DNA of 10,592 nucleotides, taken from Phoronis ovalis. Lineage: Eukaryota; Phoronida; Phoronidae. Under the pieces are notes generated by a model that saw nothing but the letters and a program-made list of their open reading frames with translations, had not been told where the DNA came from and did no database searches. Below, piece after piece: positions 1-9,422 of this stretch. How positions within the stretch are numbered: the stretch's first letter is position 1; the number at the start of each line of letters is the position of its first letter. Both the position numbers and the translations under genes were made by a program. Location: the NCBI GenBank assembly GCA_028565635.1, contig JAOXYB010062001.1, forward strand, positions 1 to 10,592, written 5' to 3'.

Positions 1-587
1 ACCAACCACCCGTCAAATGGATTTATTTTCCACCCCACCACCTATAATATGTATTTAAGTACGATACCCACCACCCGGAATATTTCTATTCAACTGCCGT
101 CCCCCCCCCCGTACAATTGAAAGCGGAACACCCCTTAGAAATTGTTTGCATGTTTCTCTTTGTTTGCATATCATTTGCCTGCATGATCTTCAGAAAGTTA
201 TTTCTATTTTTCATTCTTAGTTTTCTATTTATACTAAGCACTGCTTTTAACTAGACTTATTTTCGTGATTTTTCGGTCAAAAATAAATTTACACGTTTGC
301 ATGATTTATGTTTGATATTATAAGTGAGGCTGGTTACCATGAATCTCTCTGGATTCTTGCATTTGTTTTGAATATTACATACTGTTATGTGACATCCTTA
401 AGATGAATTTTTTGTTCATAAGTAGTGTGTTAGAGAAAAGTTACAGTTATGGTCATACTGACAAAAAATTATTTTGTGAAATTCTTGGAATTGTATTCTT
501 CAGTCAAATTGAGCATGTCATATTTAGTTCAATTCAGATTAGCATGAAGGTTATTGATTAACTAAACCTGTGTGTTCTGTTTTATAG
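1..587 (+). other. 3' part of an intron upstream of RhoA exon copy 1
   Basis: This AT-rich stretch has no open frame that looks coding. It ends in a good splice acceptor: a branch-point-like TTAACTA near 557-563, a T-rich tract and TTTATAG at 581-587, immediately followed by the RhoA reading frame. The first 110 bases are unusually C-rich and contain repeated ACCACC/CCACC words and a run of ten C. The upstream exon with RhoA residues 1-52 is not here and must lie to the left of the window. Seen directly: the acceptor and the absence of stop-free coding sequence. Inferred: that this is intronic. Confidence 0.8.
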
Positions 588-1013
<426 letters not shown>

Positions 1014-1303
1014 ACTAAACTGACTGAACATTTGTGAAATAATGCCAGTGTACGGTGATCAGATGTGAATATTATCTGTTGTGAAAGTGAACAAGCTTTT
1101 TCCGTGTGAATTTAAATATTGCGAAATTTTTAAAAAATTGGGTACTAAAATACTTGTAAAAAGGACATCTTAACCCGAGGAAATGTTTAAATAGCAGATG
1201 TAGTATTTTGCTACTGTCAGTTAGATCTCGTTCTAGTAGCCTTGTTTAGAGACCTTTCGACCACAAAGAAGGTTTTATTTTGGAGGACAGTAGGCCCTAC
1301 TTG

Positions 1304-1309
1304 AATAAA
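1304..1309 (+). promoter_or_regulatory. Candidate poly(A) signal AATAAA for RhoA copy 1
   Basis: A canonical AATAAA hexamer lies 291 bases after the copy 1 stop codon, followed by T- and GT-containing sequence. If used, transcripts ending here would carry only copy 1. In such an AT-rich window a hexamer alone is weak evidence. Confidence 0.4.
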
Positions 1310-1788
1310 TAGCTATTGTTATGCTTCCAAAGATATTTACTACTAGTCTTTCTTTAGTTACCATTAAGAAGGTACTATTGTAAATCAACACTAGAAGGGC
1401 CGTGACCTCTGGTGCTATAATTTTTGATTGGGTTTATTCACTTGCCTACTGTCTGTCGGGAAAATTTATTTCGTTTTGTATTAAAAAATGTCAATCACTT
1501 ATGTAAGATGTCTTTCTACAGCTTTTATTGTCAATGCAGAAAATGGCTGTAATTATACTTTTACCACTTTGATGTACCTGCTGCTTGCTTTTTTCCACAA
1601 GACTCGGATATTGGAGTATACTGAGACTCATATTATGGCCCTTTAAAGTTAATATTTATTTGCTAGCCTTGAATACTGTATGTTCTCAATATGCGAGTGG
1701 TCGGTAAGCTGTAGCAGAGTAAGCTGTGCCACGCTGACTGTTCAACGTCTGAACTTGTCAGTCGAAGCTTGATAAATGCATGTTTATA

Positions 1789-1794
1789 AATAAA
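1789..1794 (+). promoter_or_regulatory. Second candidate poly(A) signal AATAAA for RhoA copy 1
   Basis: A second AATAAA, inside TATAAATAAATT, lies about 780 bases after the copy 1 stop. It would give a longer 3' UTR that includes the TATTTATTTG AU-rich element near 1651. Whether this site or the one at 1304 is used cannot be told from sequence. Confidence 0.35.
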
Positions 1795-3092
1795 TTGAGC
1801 AAAATGAAGTTACTTAAAATTAATTCTCAGTACTTTACCTGTGCTAAGACTAATGCTTCAATTGTTGCGTTCTTTGTAGGAAAATATAATAATAATAATA
1901 TAGTAATCTTGTATTATACTGAATATATATTGTCAGTTCCAGTTTGTAAAGGGGAGATTATACAGCTCTGTTAGTCAACCTCCCCTAAATGTTTTGTGAT
2001 ATTTCCAGAAAAGGTTTGCCGCTGGTTAAAAAAGAAATATTTGCTCGCAGGGCATATCTGCTCTAATACAGTAACAGGTTGTCTGTCGGTCGAATCAAGT
2101 GAGCAGACTGGTTTACAATCACATTCCTGATTATTTGCAATGCTCAACATGTAAACTTTGTCACTATAGCATTTGACTAGTTGGTATCAGCTGATAATAC
2201 CATCTAGTTTTGCTATATTGGGCATTTGATTACTAAAAACCACTACATTAGCAAGTGCAAGATCAGTTGACTATAACACATTGTTTGTTGTCTCCCATTT
2301 GTACGTGTATTATTCTAATCAATGGTGTTGTAATTTTTCTCAGCTAGCATGCTATCTGCTGACAGGTTTGAAGATGTAACTTTTTAACATGGATCGATGA
2401 AATTATAATAGTTTAATTTGCAATTTTTGACGAGAGCTTGTAACATGTGGTCTGGATTCCTTATTCTCATTCCAGTCTGGAAGCATGCTACAAATCTACT
2501 GTATAATAGAATCTTTTGTCTTCAAATTTGCAAATTCTGCGAAATGTTGACATAACGCGCTGAAATAATACCATTATATTCATTCTAAATTTCAATAATA
2601 AATCTAGTGTCGCATACATATTAAAAAAGATGAATCTTTGGAGCTATTTAGCAACTCTGGGAGATTGGTAGGAGGTCCCTGGCTTCTCCCTTGTGTCAAA
2701 TTAAATCCTTGCATTAAATATCAGCCAGTCAAGTGAACTATTGATGCTACGGACTAACGCAATAAAACCATTTGGCACTTGTAGTATAATATGGGTGTAC
2801 TGATGTATGGCATCTGGTTTATGATCAAATACTGCACATTATTCGGCGTAATGGAGGTCTTCCAGACACTAAGTGTCTAATTGGTATTTTTTGTTTTCAG
2901 TGAGATTGAACCCTTGCTATGGATATGGTAAAACGATCAAATTTCACTTGCCCATTTTACAATCTCGTGCATATGAAACAAATGCTCTGCCGTTAACTAT
3001 TTTCACCTTTATGCTGGCTGATTTGTGTTGGATAAGTATAAACAGCAGTTTGTGCTAGTTTTTGGAAATAAAGGAAGTTTTATTTTTTGCAG

Positions 3093-3515
3093 GTTGAATT
3101 AGCCCTTTGGGATACAGCTGGACAAGAAGATTATGATCGTCTTAGGCCTCTATCCTACCCTGACACAGATGTGATATTGATGTGTTTCTCTATCGACAGT
3201 CCTGATAGTTTAGAGAACATCCCAGAAAAATGGACGCCAGAGGTAAAGCACTTTTGTCCAAACGTACCAATCATCTTAGTCGGCAACAAAAAAGATCTCC
3301 GCAATGATGAGAGCACAAAACGCGAGCTGATGAAAATGAAGCAGGAACCTGTGAGGCCTGAAGAAGGAAGGGCAATGGCAGAAAAGATAAATGCATATGC
3401 TTACCTTGAATGTTCAGCTAAAACAAAAGAGTGTGTTAGAGAGGTATTTGAAACAGCCACCAGGGCTGCACTTCAGACCAAAAAGAAGAAACGCGGAGGA
3501 TGTAGGCTGTTGTAG
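3093..3515 (+). CDS. RHOA: RhoA-type GTPase, terminal exon copy 2 (residues 53 to end)
   Basis: This exon encodes 140 residues plus TAG, again starting at RhoA V53 directly after an acceptor (TTTTTTGCAG, to 3092), in the same phase as copy 1. It carries DTAGQ, GNKKD, the insert helix and ECSAK, then a tail KKKKRGG and CaaX box CRLL, which predicts geranylgeranylation. Compared with copy 1, residues 53-123 are identical in protein. Nine substitutions fall between RhoA positions 126 and 166, and the tail differs completely. It has Cys instead of the usual Gly at position 166 ([10 protein letters not shown]), and no Ser in the tail, so it lacks a counterpart of RhoA's C-terminal phosphorylatable serine. 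The frame is intact and it is probably functional. The best interpretation is an alternative last exon of the same gene as copy 1. A separate gene would need a 5' exon that I cannot find between the copies. Confidence 0.95.
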   Translation, partial: VELALWDTAGQEDYDRLRPLSYPDTDVILMCFSIDSPDSLENIPEKWTPEVKHFCPNVPIILVGNKKDLRNDESTKRELMKMKQEPVRPEEGRAMAEKINAYAYLECSAKTKECVREVFETATRAALQTKKKKRGGCRLL

Positions 3516-5342
3516 ACATTGGAGAAGTTTATATCTTAAAAATTGATTTATATTTAATGTTCTCTTGGAAGATTCTTAAAAGAAAATATGCCCAAGTGTT
3601 TGATATTAATAATGAACTATGTTGTGAATCAAGCCAATGCCATTTAAATTGTGTTGTTCCTCTTCTTGGAGAATGAAGCTTCCTATATCCAGTGATAGCA
3701 TGTAGCCATCTCTATCAGTAGTTTAAAGATTCAATACCCTAAATTTAAGAATATCCCACCTACATCTTTATGTGATGAATGCAAAAGTGTAAAACTAATA
3801 CCGTGTTGCTGGGGATCCTCAGCTCAATCTATTGTTTCTGTGCCTGGATTTCAAGTTTTGTCAGAGCATCATTGCAACTGGAGAAGCAGTCTAGATGCTG
3901 ATGACCAAGCCCCAGCTATGTAGTACTATGTTGTGTTGTTGATGAATGGAAGTATTGTCAAATGTTCCTTTATTCTCTTGTACATTCTTGTTTACTATTT
4001 GTGTATGATATATCAATTTTTTTATGATTTGAATATTTTGTGTACAGTAGTGTAATAGCTAAGAGTCCTTCATTAACTACTGTAATTGACTGAACATGCA
4101 TCAGACAAGCTTGTAGTACTTTCCTGGTCCCAGCTGCTTGATTCTGCATGTTTGCTATTAGCAAGATACAGAACTGTATTTCTCTGGCAGGGTAACCAAT
4201 TGATGTTTGTTTGTGGAATGTTTTTAAGCGAGTTGTGTCTTTGGTTGGTTCAACAAAAGAACTCTGTGAATGGAAATTATCGAAACATAAACAATTTGCA
4301 ACAACATGAAAAGTCACTCTGTTAAAATGCTATATATTTGCTAAGTGAGATAATTTGGAAAAATAAATCCAACTTGTGCCACGCAATAAAGATGCAATGC
4401 GAATCATTGTAGAATTCTTCTATTTAAGCGGTTATTGTTACGAATTGGTTTAAAAAAGATGTTTTGAGATTATGCTGTAGATGCTTTGTTAATATTGTGT
4501 AGAGGTAATTCATATAGCAAAACTGAATGTAATGTAGATGGTAAATGGCTTGTTCATATTTCTGAAGATGATAAAAGAGATAAATTACATGCAGTTAATC
4601 TACAATCATTTGATTTCCGTTTAGTAGATACAGTAATGCTATCATTATAATCTATAAATTATGTATATATATTCCATACATCATAATGTATTCAATTTAA
4701 TGTCGCATATTGCTAACATTTCAACCTTTAATATTACTCTTTTGCAATCAGTGTCAAATTATCATCCCGTATTAATCTTGCTCTACTCGGACTTAGAACG
4801 AACTACCTCCACTGTTGACTAGAATGCAAGTTTTTGTGCACGTTGTAAATTAGACTGAACACATCAAATACTCTCCCCAATAAATAAATATAAATTCATA
4901 TGTTCCAAGCTTTACATTTCACAATGAACATCTTGTTTTTAATTAGCTGGCTAGGCTAAAAATTTGCATCTTTTATCAATAGGATTCATGTGGTGTGAAT
5001 GCTAACAATATGTACCAACATGATACAAATGGAAGAATATATGCTACCAGTTGAAATAATTCCCAATACTAAAAAGTACTTTCACGGTTAATAATTGAGA
5101 AAATGTGTGAACTTGCATGTAGCAGGTAAAACTGGAGTCTAGAATGTGCAATGTAATTCCTGGGTAGAAGAAAAGGGGCATTTACTGATTCCTAATTGGC
5201 AAAAAGAACCTGAAGGCTGGAAACAATCACTGACATTGCACTTTAAAACTAGTCCAAAACCACAATAAACCAACAAAAATACAAGATTTGTCCTGGCAAG
5301 ACGCACAATATGTGCTAGCCTTTCGAGTAAAAAAAAAAATAA
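3516..5342. other. Convergent 3' region: RhoA copy 2 3' UTR and MON2 3' UTR
   Basis: This is 1.83 kb of AT-rich, non-coding sequence between the stop codons of two genes transcribed towards each other. The left part, to about 4400, is most likely the 3' UTR of RhoA copy 2. The right part holds the MON2 3' UTR on the minus strand. Minus-strand poly(A) candidates are weak: ATTAAA complements at 4938-4943, 4727-4732 and 4696-4701, and a canonical AATAAA complement only at 3969-3974. Open frames of 80-115 codons here show no recognisable protein, and their composition is that of UTR. Confidence 0.65.
4362..4390 (+). promoter_or_regulatory. Pair of poly(A) signals for RhoA copy 2
   Basis: Two canonical AATAAA hexamers (4362-4367 and 4385-4390) lie about 850-870 bases after the copy 2 stop and are followed by T/GT-rich sequence near 4405-4440. 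This is a plausible 3' end of the copy 2 transcript. Further plus-strand AATAAA copies at 4879-4888 could serve a longer form that would run into the MON2 3' UTR. Confidence 0.5.
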
Positions 5343-5497
5343 TTATACACCATTGTGTACACTAGGTGGTCCAAGTAGGTCTTTGTACTGATGAAGAGCA
5401 TCTTTTAAAGAGCGAGAGACCTCTGGCGATGAGGATGTTGTACAGTCCACGAGATATGGATAAAGTTGAATCACTTGTGACCAGATATTGGGTTGAA
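5343..5497 (-). CDS. MON2: MON2 homologue, last coding exon (with stop)
   Basis: On the minus strand this exon follows the acceptor TTTACAG and encodes [18 protein letters not shown], then a Ser-rich segment, [16 protein letters not shown] and a short tail ending in TAA (5345-5343). It matches the extreme C-terminus that I recall for MON2 (human TWAQVIALYPTLVEC ... ALKEALVPFKDFMQPP). MON2 is a large scaffold related to the BIG/GBF Arf exchange factors but without a Sec7 domain. It works with DOPEY proteins at endosomes and the trans-Golgi in retrograde sorting. The first two bases (TT) complete a codon begun by the last A of the preceding exon, giving Ile, so the junction is in frame. The open frame on this strand continues through the intron from the exon upstream, but the splice signals and homology show that the intervening residues are not protein. 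Confidence 0.93.
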
Positions 5498-5822
5498 CTG
5501 TAAATGAAAGGGATGATTATCATAGTTTCAATGTAACAAATGGCGGAAAAATTTAATTTTGCGTAATTAAAGAAGGGAGGTTCGTGGGAACGCATGTTTG
5601 CAAGGCAACAGCACCTGAAGTAATGCTTGCAGTGCCACGTTTTTAATAACCAAATATGATAATCGAGACTAAATATCTGATGCATCAAAGCAAGCTGTTT
5701 GGTGTTTCGGCAGTTGCATGCTACAGAAGGATGTGTCCCAGCTCGGTGTTTCATTTCACTGTTTTGCGTTGTATATATATTAAGATACTGTTCAGTCTTT
5801 CTTACCATTGCACTGTACTTAC
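5498..5822 (-). other. MON2: MON2 intron (325 bp)
   Basis: The donor GTAAGTACAG at 5822 and an acceptor ending CAG at 5500-5498 bound it on the minus strand. The reading frame happens to stay open across much of it, which makes a false extension of about 100 residues, and both strands carry short spurious frames. No other feature was seen. Confidence 0.85.
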
Positions 5823-5905
5823 TTTGTCTGGAGGAGGCTTTCTTTAACGTTACCAATAATGTGCATACTGCTTTTAAAACAAATGAAACCTCTGCCATTC
5901 TTGTC
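5823..5905 (-). CDS. MON2: MON2 homologue, penultimate coding exon
   Basis: An 83-base exon between the acceptor TTTTACAG and the donor GTAAGTACAG. It encodes TRMAEVSFVLKAVCTLLVTLKK followed by ASSRQ, with the leading Arg completed across the splice. The core VSFVLKAVCTLLVTLKK aligns with the MON2 segment IIFVLKAVSTLIDSLKK. Its phase is 2 bases from the previous exon plus G, then 27 whole codons, then A. It joins cleanly at both ends. The helical, hydrophobic character fits the HEAT/armadillo-like repeats that make up MON2. Confidence 0.92.
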
Positions 5906-6155
5906 CTGTAAAAGAATTTAATTTAAAAGTATACCAAGATGGCAATTCATAATTGCAGCAATTTTTTGCATTAATGTTATAATATAAATTATGCAATCAA
6001 AGGAATATTCTTTGTAGGCATGGTGTCTTTCAACTGAATCTGGGTTGTGCCCAGGACTGACGGTCTAAGTGTCACCACACTTCATAAAATTACAAATTCG
6101 GAGGTTGTAAAATTATGAAGATCTATTATTCTATTGTTCAGAGTTATGTTCTTAC
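5906..6155 (-). other. MON2: MON2 intron with an imperfect hairpin
   Basis: A 250-bp intron between the two neighbouring MON2 exons. At 6080-6095 and 6105-6120 there are 16-base inverted arms, 14 of 16 paired, with a 9-base loop. No open frame of interest was seen. Confidence 0.8.
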
Positions 6156-6366
6156 CTAGGAAGTGGACATTTCCCACTTAATTTTTCATCTTCAACAAAT
6201 TTCTTTAAAACATCTTGACACCGTTGCAGTAAGGAGGAAATTGCCAGTTTTGTTACAGCTGTTTCTGGTGAGCTTGCTGTTTGGTCAGAAACAAACGAAA
6301 ATTGCAACAGCGTTTCAAAACATGTTTTCGCAAATTCTTCTCGTAACCTAACACTTGGCTCTGCAT
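6156..6366 (-). CDS. MON2: MON2 homologue, internal exon (RLREEF...KLSGKCPLP)
   Basis: This 211-base minus-strand exon lies after the acceptor TTTTTTAG and before the donor GTAAGAAC. It encodes [20 protein letters not shown], then [12 protein letters not shown], a variable linker, and a conserved end [20 protein letters not shown], then KCPLP. The strings [17 protein letters not shown] and [13 protein letters not shown] are near-identical to vertebrate MON2 as I recall it, so the family assignment is firm. Both splice junctions are in phase: G|AT gives Asp at the start and AG|G gives Arg at the end. The plus-strand open frame over the same bases is a shadow. Confidence 0.95.
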
Positions 6367-7150
6367 CTAAAAAAGAATATAAAAAAAATTTAAACCATAT
6401 AATTTCAGTCAGGTAATTAATGAGACTGTTAAACAACACTGAGTATATCTATAGGATGCTTACATCTAACATTTATTTTCATGCACAGGACATTTCATCA
6501 AAAAGTTATCTTAAATCAATTCAAGTAGAATCACTGGTCAAATCAGTTCATTTTGATTCATCAGTGAAGTCATTATTGACACAAAACAGCATTCAAAAAG
6601 GCAACAGATTTTGAAACATCCAGAAAAGACAAATAGGGGAAAACATTGTGTTTGTATTCTTCCTTTTCTGTCTTCTAACTGCTTCACATTTTATAGTACA
6701 TTGGAGAACCCTTTTCTATACCCCCAACAAATGATTGTCAGTTGAGGTTACATTCATTTCTTTTCATCAAGGTTCTAGATGATTTTACACACCCCACATT
6801 AATCTATGATTGCACTAGAATTTAAAATTCTTAAGATTTTTTTTATAGAAAATGGAATTCTAGATTTCTATGGTTTATACCAGATCATATAGAATATATA
6901 GAAGGAACTGCTTTGCGTTAATGCCTAGGCACTACAGTTGCAGATGGCATATACTTCTGGTATTATAAGCAATTACGTAAGTCATGTCCGATCTCAAGCA
7001 CTCCCCGTTTTACATCTGGGTGATCGAACTGTGTACACAGATGAGGCATCAGGTTGTATCAGGGTACACCAAGATAAAGTAACGGAAATCCTAAGAGGTT
7101 TGAGAATGAACAATGGAGAAGTGGGAAGTATTGTCACTCCTTGCACATAC
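6367..7150 (-). other. MON2: MON2 intron (784 bp)
   Basis: The donor is GGTATGTGC, with GT at 7150-7149, and the acceptor is TTTTTTAG at 6369-6367. The stretch is AT-rich with T/A runs. A plus-strand open frame of 77 codons starts at 6938 and runs into the neighbouring MON2 exon. It resembles no family I know, and I take it as chance. Confidence 0.8.
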
Positions 7151-7338
7151 CAACAAATGTGTTTGACGTAGCACTATGAATGGATCCTTTGTTTAATATA
7201 TTAACAATACGCTGAGTGAATTCTTTAGGTAAGCTGTCTGAATAGGGTAAAATTTCATCTCGAATGAGCTCAACCACTTTGCAGTCTAAAGCTTCATCAC
7301 GTTGAAAGTCCTCAACTGAATAACTTGAAGGAGGAGAA
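7151..7338 (-). CDS. MON2: MON2 homologue, internal exon (VEDFQRDE...NKGSIHSATS)
   Basis: A 188-base exon on the minus strand after the acceptor TTATTTTTCAG. It encodes SPPSSYSVEDFQRDEALDCK, then VVELIRDEILPYSDSLPKEF, then TQRIVNILNKGSIHSATSNTFV. The signature EILPY....PKEF.. and LNKGSIHS match MON2 closely. The first base completes a Ser codon begun (AG) by the previous exon, and the last G begins an Asp codon finished in the next exon, so the frame runs through. The region lies in the C-terminal helical-repeat part of the protein, whose exact partner contacts I cannot tell from sequence. Confidence 0.94.
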
Positions 7339-8100
7339 CTGAAAAATAAAATAAATATGTCCATGAATATTTAATCAGTTCTCTAATATATGGTTAAAAG
7401 AAGAGCCTCCAAAAATCTTTCATGAGGTATCAGAATAATTGTATTACAAAATGTTATCATCAATAAAAGGTAAACAGGCCAAGTTTGCCCCTGCCTTAAG
7501 AGTTCAAGTCAAGACAAGACAGCCCAAGAACTCGAGAACTATCAGTTGGGACCATTTGGAGGCTATGGGTCCCCATCTTGCCCTTACTTTTGCCACTTTA
7601 CTTTCCCAATACAAAGAACTAGTACACAATTTGATAACCTGGTTATGATTGTAATGACAATAAATTGAATATCTTGTAACATGTACATGGCCAGTGCATG
7701 GCTATGATGAAAGATTCTGGGAAAGCATCTTTAGCCTTTATCTTTAGCTACAGAGCATATAACAAAACCTTCTATCAAGCTTTTGACACTATTATGAAAC
7801 CTTGGTCAGTGCTGCCCTCTAGTGGAAGCATTATTATATTCATTACAGGTTAGCAAGGGTAGAGCAGCAACACCAAAAGCTTTGATGCTAAACAACTTAA
7901 TTACAAATAAGAGATAAAACTTGCACAAATTAACAGAAAACGGAATATTGATGAACAAAAAGCCAAAATGTATGAATCCTTTATATCGTCTGGCTAAAAT
8001 ACTATTTTGTGGCAAAGAATTGTATTCTGCCTATTCAAAGACCTCTCTATGTAATAAACCTGGCTAAGTAACCAACGCAGTAATTAAATCAACGCTGTAC
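7339..8100 (-). other. MON2: MON2 intron (762 bp) with CTCF-like site
   Basis: It is bounded on the minus strand by the donor GTACAGCG at 8100 and the acceptor TTTTTCAG at 7339. It holds a CTCF-like motif (7811-7825, listed separately) and a stretch at about 7470-7630 that is richer in C and G than its surroundings, with a 69-codon plus-strand open frame that I cannot assign to any family. Confidence 0.8.
7811..7825 (-). promoter_or_regulatory. Candidate CTCF binding site
   Basis: Read on the minus strand, the 15 bases are CCACTAGAGGGCAGC, which agrees at every position with the known bilaterian CTCF core (CCASYAGRKGGCRS). CTCF is a zinc-finger protein that marks domain boundaries. The site lies in a MON2 intron. 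A full-length match in AT-rich DNA is unlikely by chance, but binding in this animal is an inference, and the word also occurs inside some dispersed repeats. Confidence 0.5.
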
Positions 8101-8167
8101 CTCTTTGAAAAAAGGAAATCATCAAATGCCTTGGCTAAGTCTGGCCACATTCCTTGGAAGGAGGTGT
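8101..8167 (-). CDS. MON2: MON2 homologue, short internal exon (MWPDLAKAFDDFLF)
   Basis: A 67-base minus-strand exon between the acceptor TTCTTTCAG and the donor AG|GTACAG. It encodes TSFQGMWPDLAKAFDDFLFS and then K. MWPxLAxxFxDFLFxKS is a strongly conserved MON2 string. It is too short to stand out as an open frame and was found by splice signals and homology. Phases are 2 bases in and 2 bases out, giving Asp before it and Ser after it, which is consistent with both neighbouring exons. Confidence 0.92.
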
Positions 8168-9304
8168 CTGAAAGAATGAATACAAGATAACTGAGCAAGT
8201 AAGTTAAACAACTGAATAATGTAGAAGTTTCTTAATTTTTAGCTTAATCAATTCATCCATTCATACAGTAACAGAGAAATGTCCAAATATGTGAATCAGA
8301 ATAAACCAAAAATGGCCGGTATTACATTTGGTAAAATGAAACATCTAAAAGGTTCTTTAGTTTTTATTATTGGCATTATACTATGGGACAGTGGAATTTG
8401 TATTTTATTTGCTTCCATTTCCTAACACAAATGTTTCGCTGAAATAATCTCTTTGTTATTAGTTACAAACTATAAAAGAAACTATAAGAAAATTACTTAA
8501 AACAAAAACTTAATATTAACTATTTTTCACGTTACAATTCACAATCCTTTTTTGTATATTCAAGTGTCTGAGAAGCTTATATATGGACAGTTTACTACCG
8601 TGACTATGACAGCACTCTTCCTATACTGAGTATGAATTTGAAAATTACATGGCTTATTGCACAATCTGTAAAGCTTTTTTCTTTTAATTTGAGCAGAATG
8701 ACATAAAATACGAGGCGCAATACTAGACAAGTAAGTTAAGTATCTTCTAGAGCTTGGATATGTCTCCTCCCAAAGAAGTTCGACATAATTTTTCCGCCAG
8801 AACTTGAAGCTTAATTCCTACTACAGCTAATGCAAGCATATCTTTACCATGATTATGCATAACAATTAGGTAGAGAGGAGGTACTAGTAATTGTGCATCT
8901 TACCGATACAATGTAGCTGCATGAAAAGTAATTATGCAATCATCTCTAGAAAATTATATTAAGCCATTCACCACAAACAGGGAGGTAAGAAAAGATAGCC
9001 GTGATTTGAATAATTGTCATCTAATGAAAATCCCAAACCACTGTAAAGGTATTCATGCCTTGTAATGATTGAAAAATTGGTATATCATCACTATTAAATA
9101 TTTTTTTGCAGCTTTCTTAGACTTTACTGATTTTACCTCCACCACATATTTTGTATTTGGTCAAAAAAATTAGATAATCCCAAATTAGGGACACATGGAA
9201 GGTATCAGATTAATTTTGAACTTTCAGTGCTGTTTGTAAAATAGCCATGAGCCACTAGTAAAAATACCAATGAATAATCTAACAAACAGCAAGTTTCGGC
9301 TTAC
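8168..9304 (-). other. MON2: MON2 intron (1137 bp)
   Basis: It is bounded by the donor ATG|GTAAGCC at 9304 and the acceptor TTCTTTCAG at 8170-8168. The sequence is AT-rich, with nothing recognisable inside on either strand. The phases of the flanking exons join directly, so no missing exon is needed. Confidence 0.8.
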
Positions 9305-9422
9305 CATTTTTCCTGGCCAAGGGTATACCAATTTCAAGGACTGTCAATAAGGAATTGATGGTCAGCATCCATAAACTCTGTGATGGACAGTTGTATTTCA
9401 TGGCTGCTGGCACAGCTAATAT
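9305..9422 (-). CDS. MON2: MON2 homologue, most upstream exon visible
   Basis: A 118-base minus-strand exon after the acceptor CTTATTTTAG. It encodes ILAVPAAMKYNCPSQSLWML, then TINSLLTVLEIGIPLARKN. MKYNCPS and the LLxVLxxGxPxAR pattern match the MON2 segment just before MWPELA. It begins in phase 0 and ends with one base (G) that joins AC of the next exon as Asp. Together the six exons give 273 residues, a small C-terminal part of a protein that is usually about 1,700 residues long. The rest of the gene lies to the right of the window. Confidence 0.9.

Larger units (their letters stand above)
1014..3092 (+). other. 3' UTR of RhoA copy 1, then intron before copy 2
   Basis: This 2.08 kb stretch is AT-rich and I recognise no gene in it. 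Its first part is probably the 3' UTR of copy 1. The remainder would be intron for transcripts that use copy 2. I looked for an exon encoding RhoA residues 1-52 (GDGACGKT P-loop, switch I VPTVFENY, donor after KQ) and did not see one in any plus-strand frame. The AG-GT sites near 2074 and 2367 have in-frame stops just upstream. The stretch ends with TTTTATTTTTTGCAG (3078-3092), a strong acceptor. A short AAT microsatellite lies at about 1887-1900. Confidence 0.7.

Noticed and set aside
1780-1974. 64-codon plus-strand frame between the RhoA copies
   Set aside because: It is very AT-rich with AAT-repeat-derived Asn runs, has no homology and lies over a poly(A) signal, so it is UTR or intron.
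2873-3058. Plus-strand frame containing CYGYGKTIKF, recalling a GTPase P-loop (GKT), just upstream of RhoA copy 2
   Set aside because: A Rho P-loop reads GDGACGKT after a hydrophobic beta strand and is followed by switch I. Here the first Gly of GxxxxGK[ST] is missing, there is no KLVIVG-like strand before it, no VPTVFENY after it, and a stop before any donor. It is a chance match in intron.
3970-4325. Overlapping open frames on both strands (115 and 79 codons)
   Set aside because: They lie in the probable RhoA 3' UTR, show no recognisable domains, and two-strand overlap of this kind is expected by chance.
5498-5822. A 178-residue minus-strand protein over 5362-5898
   Set aside because: Only its two ends match MON2. 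The middle is an intron with a clear donor at 5822 and acceptor at 5498-5500, and the true frame of the last exon differs from that of the long open frame.
6938-7171. 77-codon plus-strand frame
   Set aside because: It runs into the MON2 exon on the opposite strand, has no splice or start context that I can support, and resembles no family that I know.
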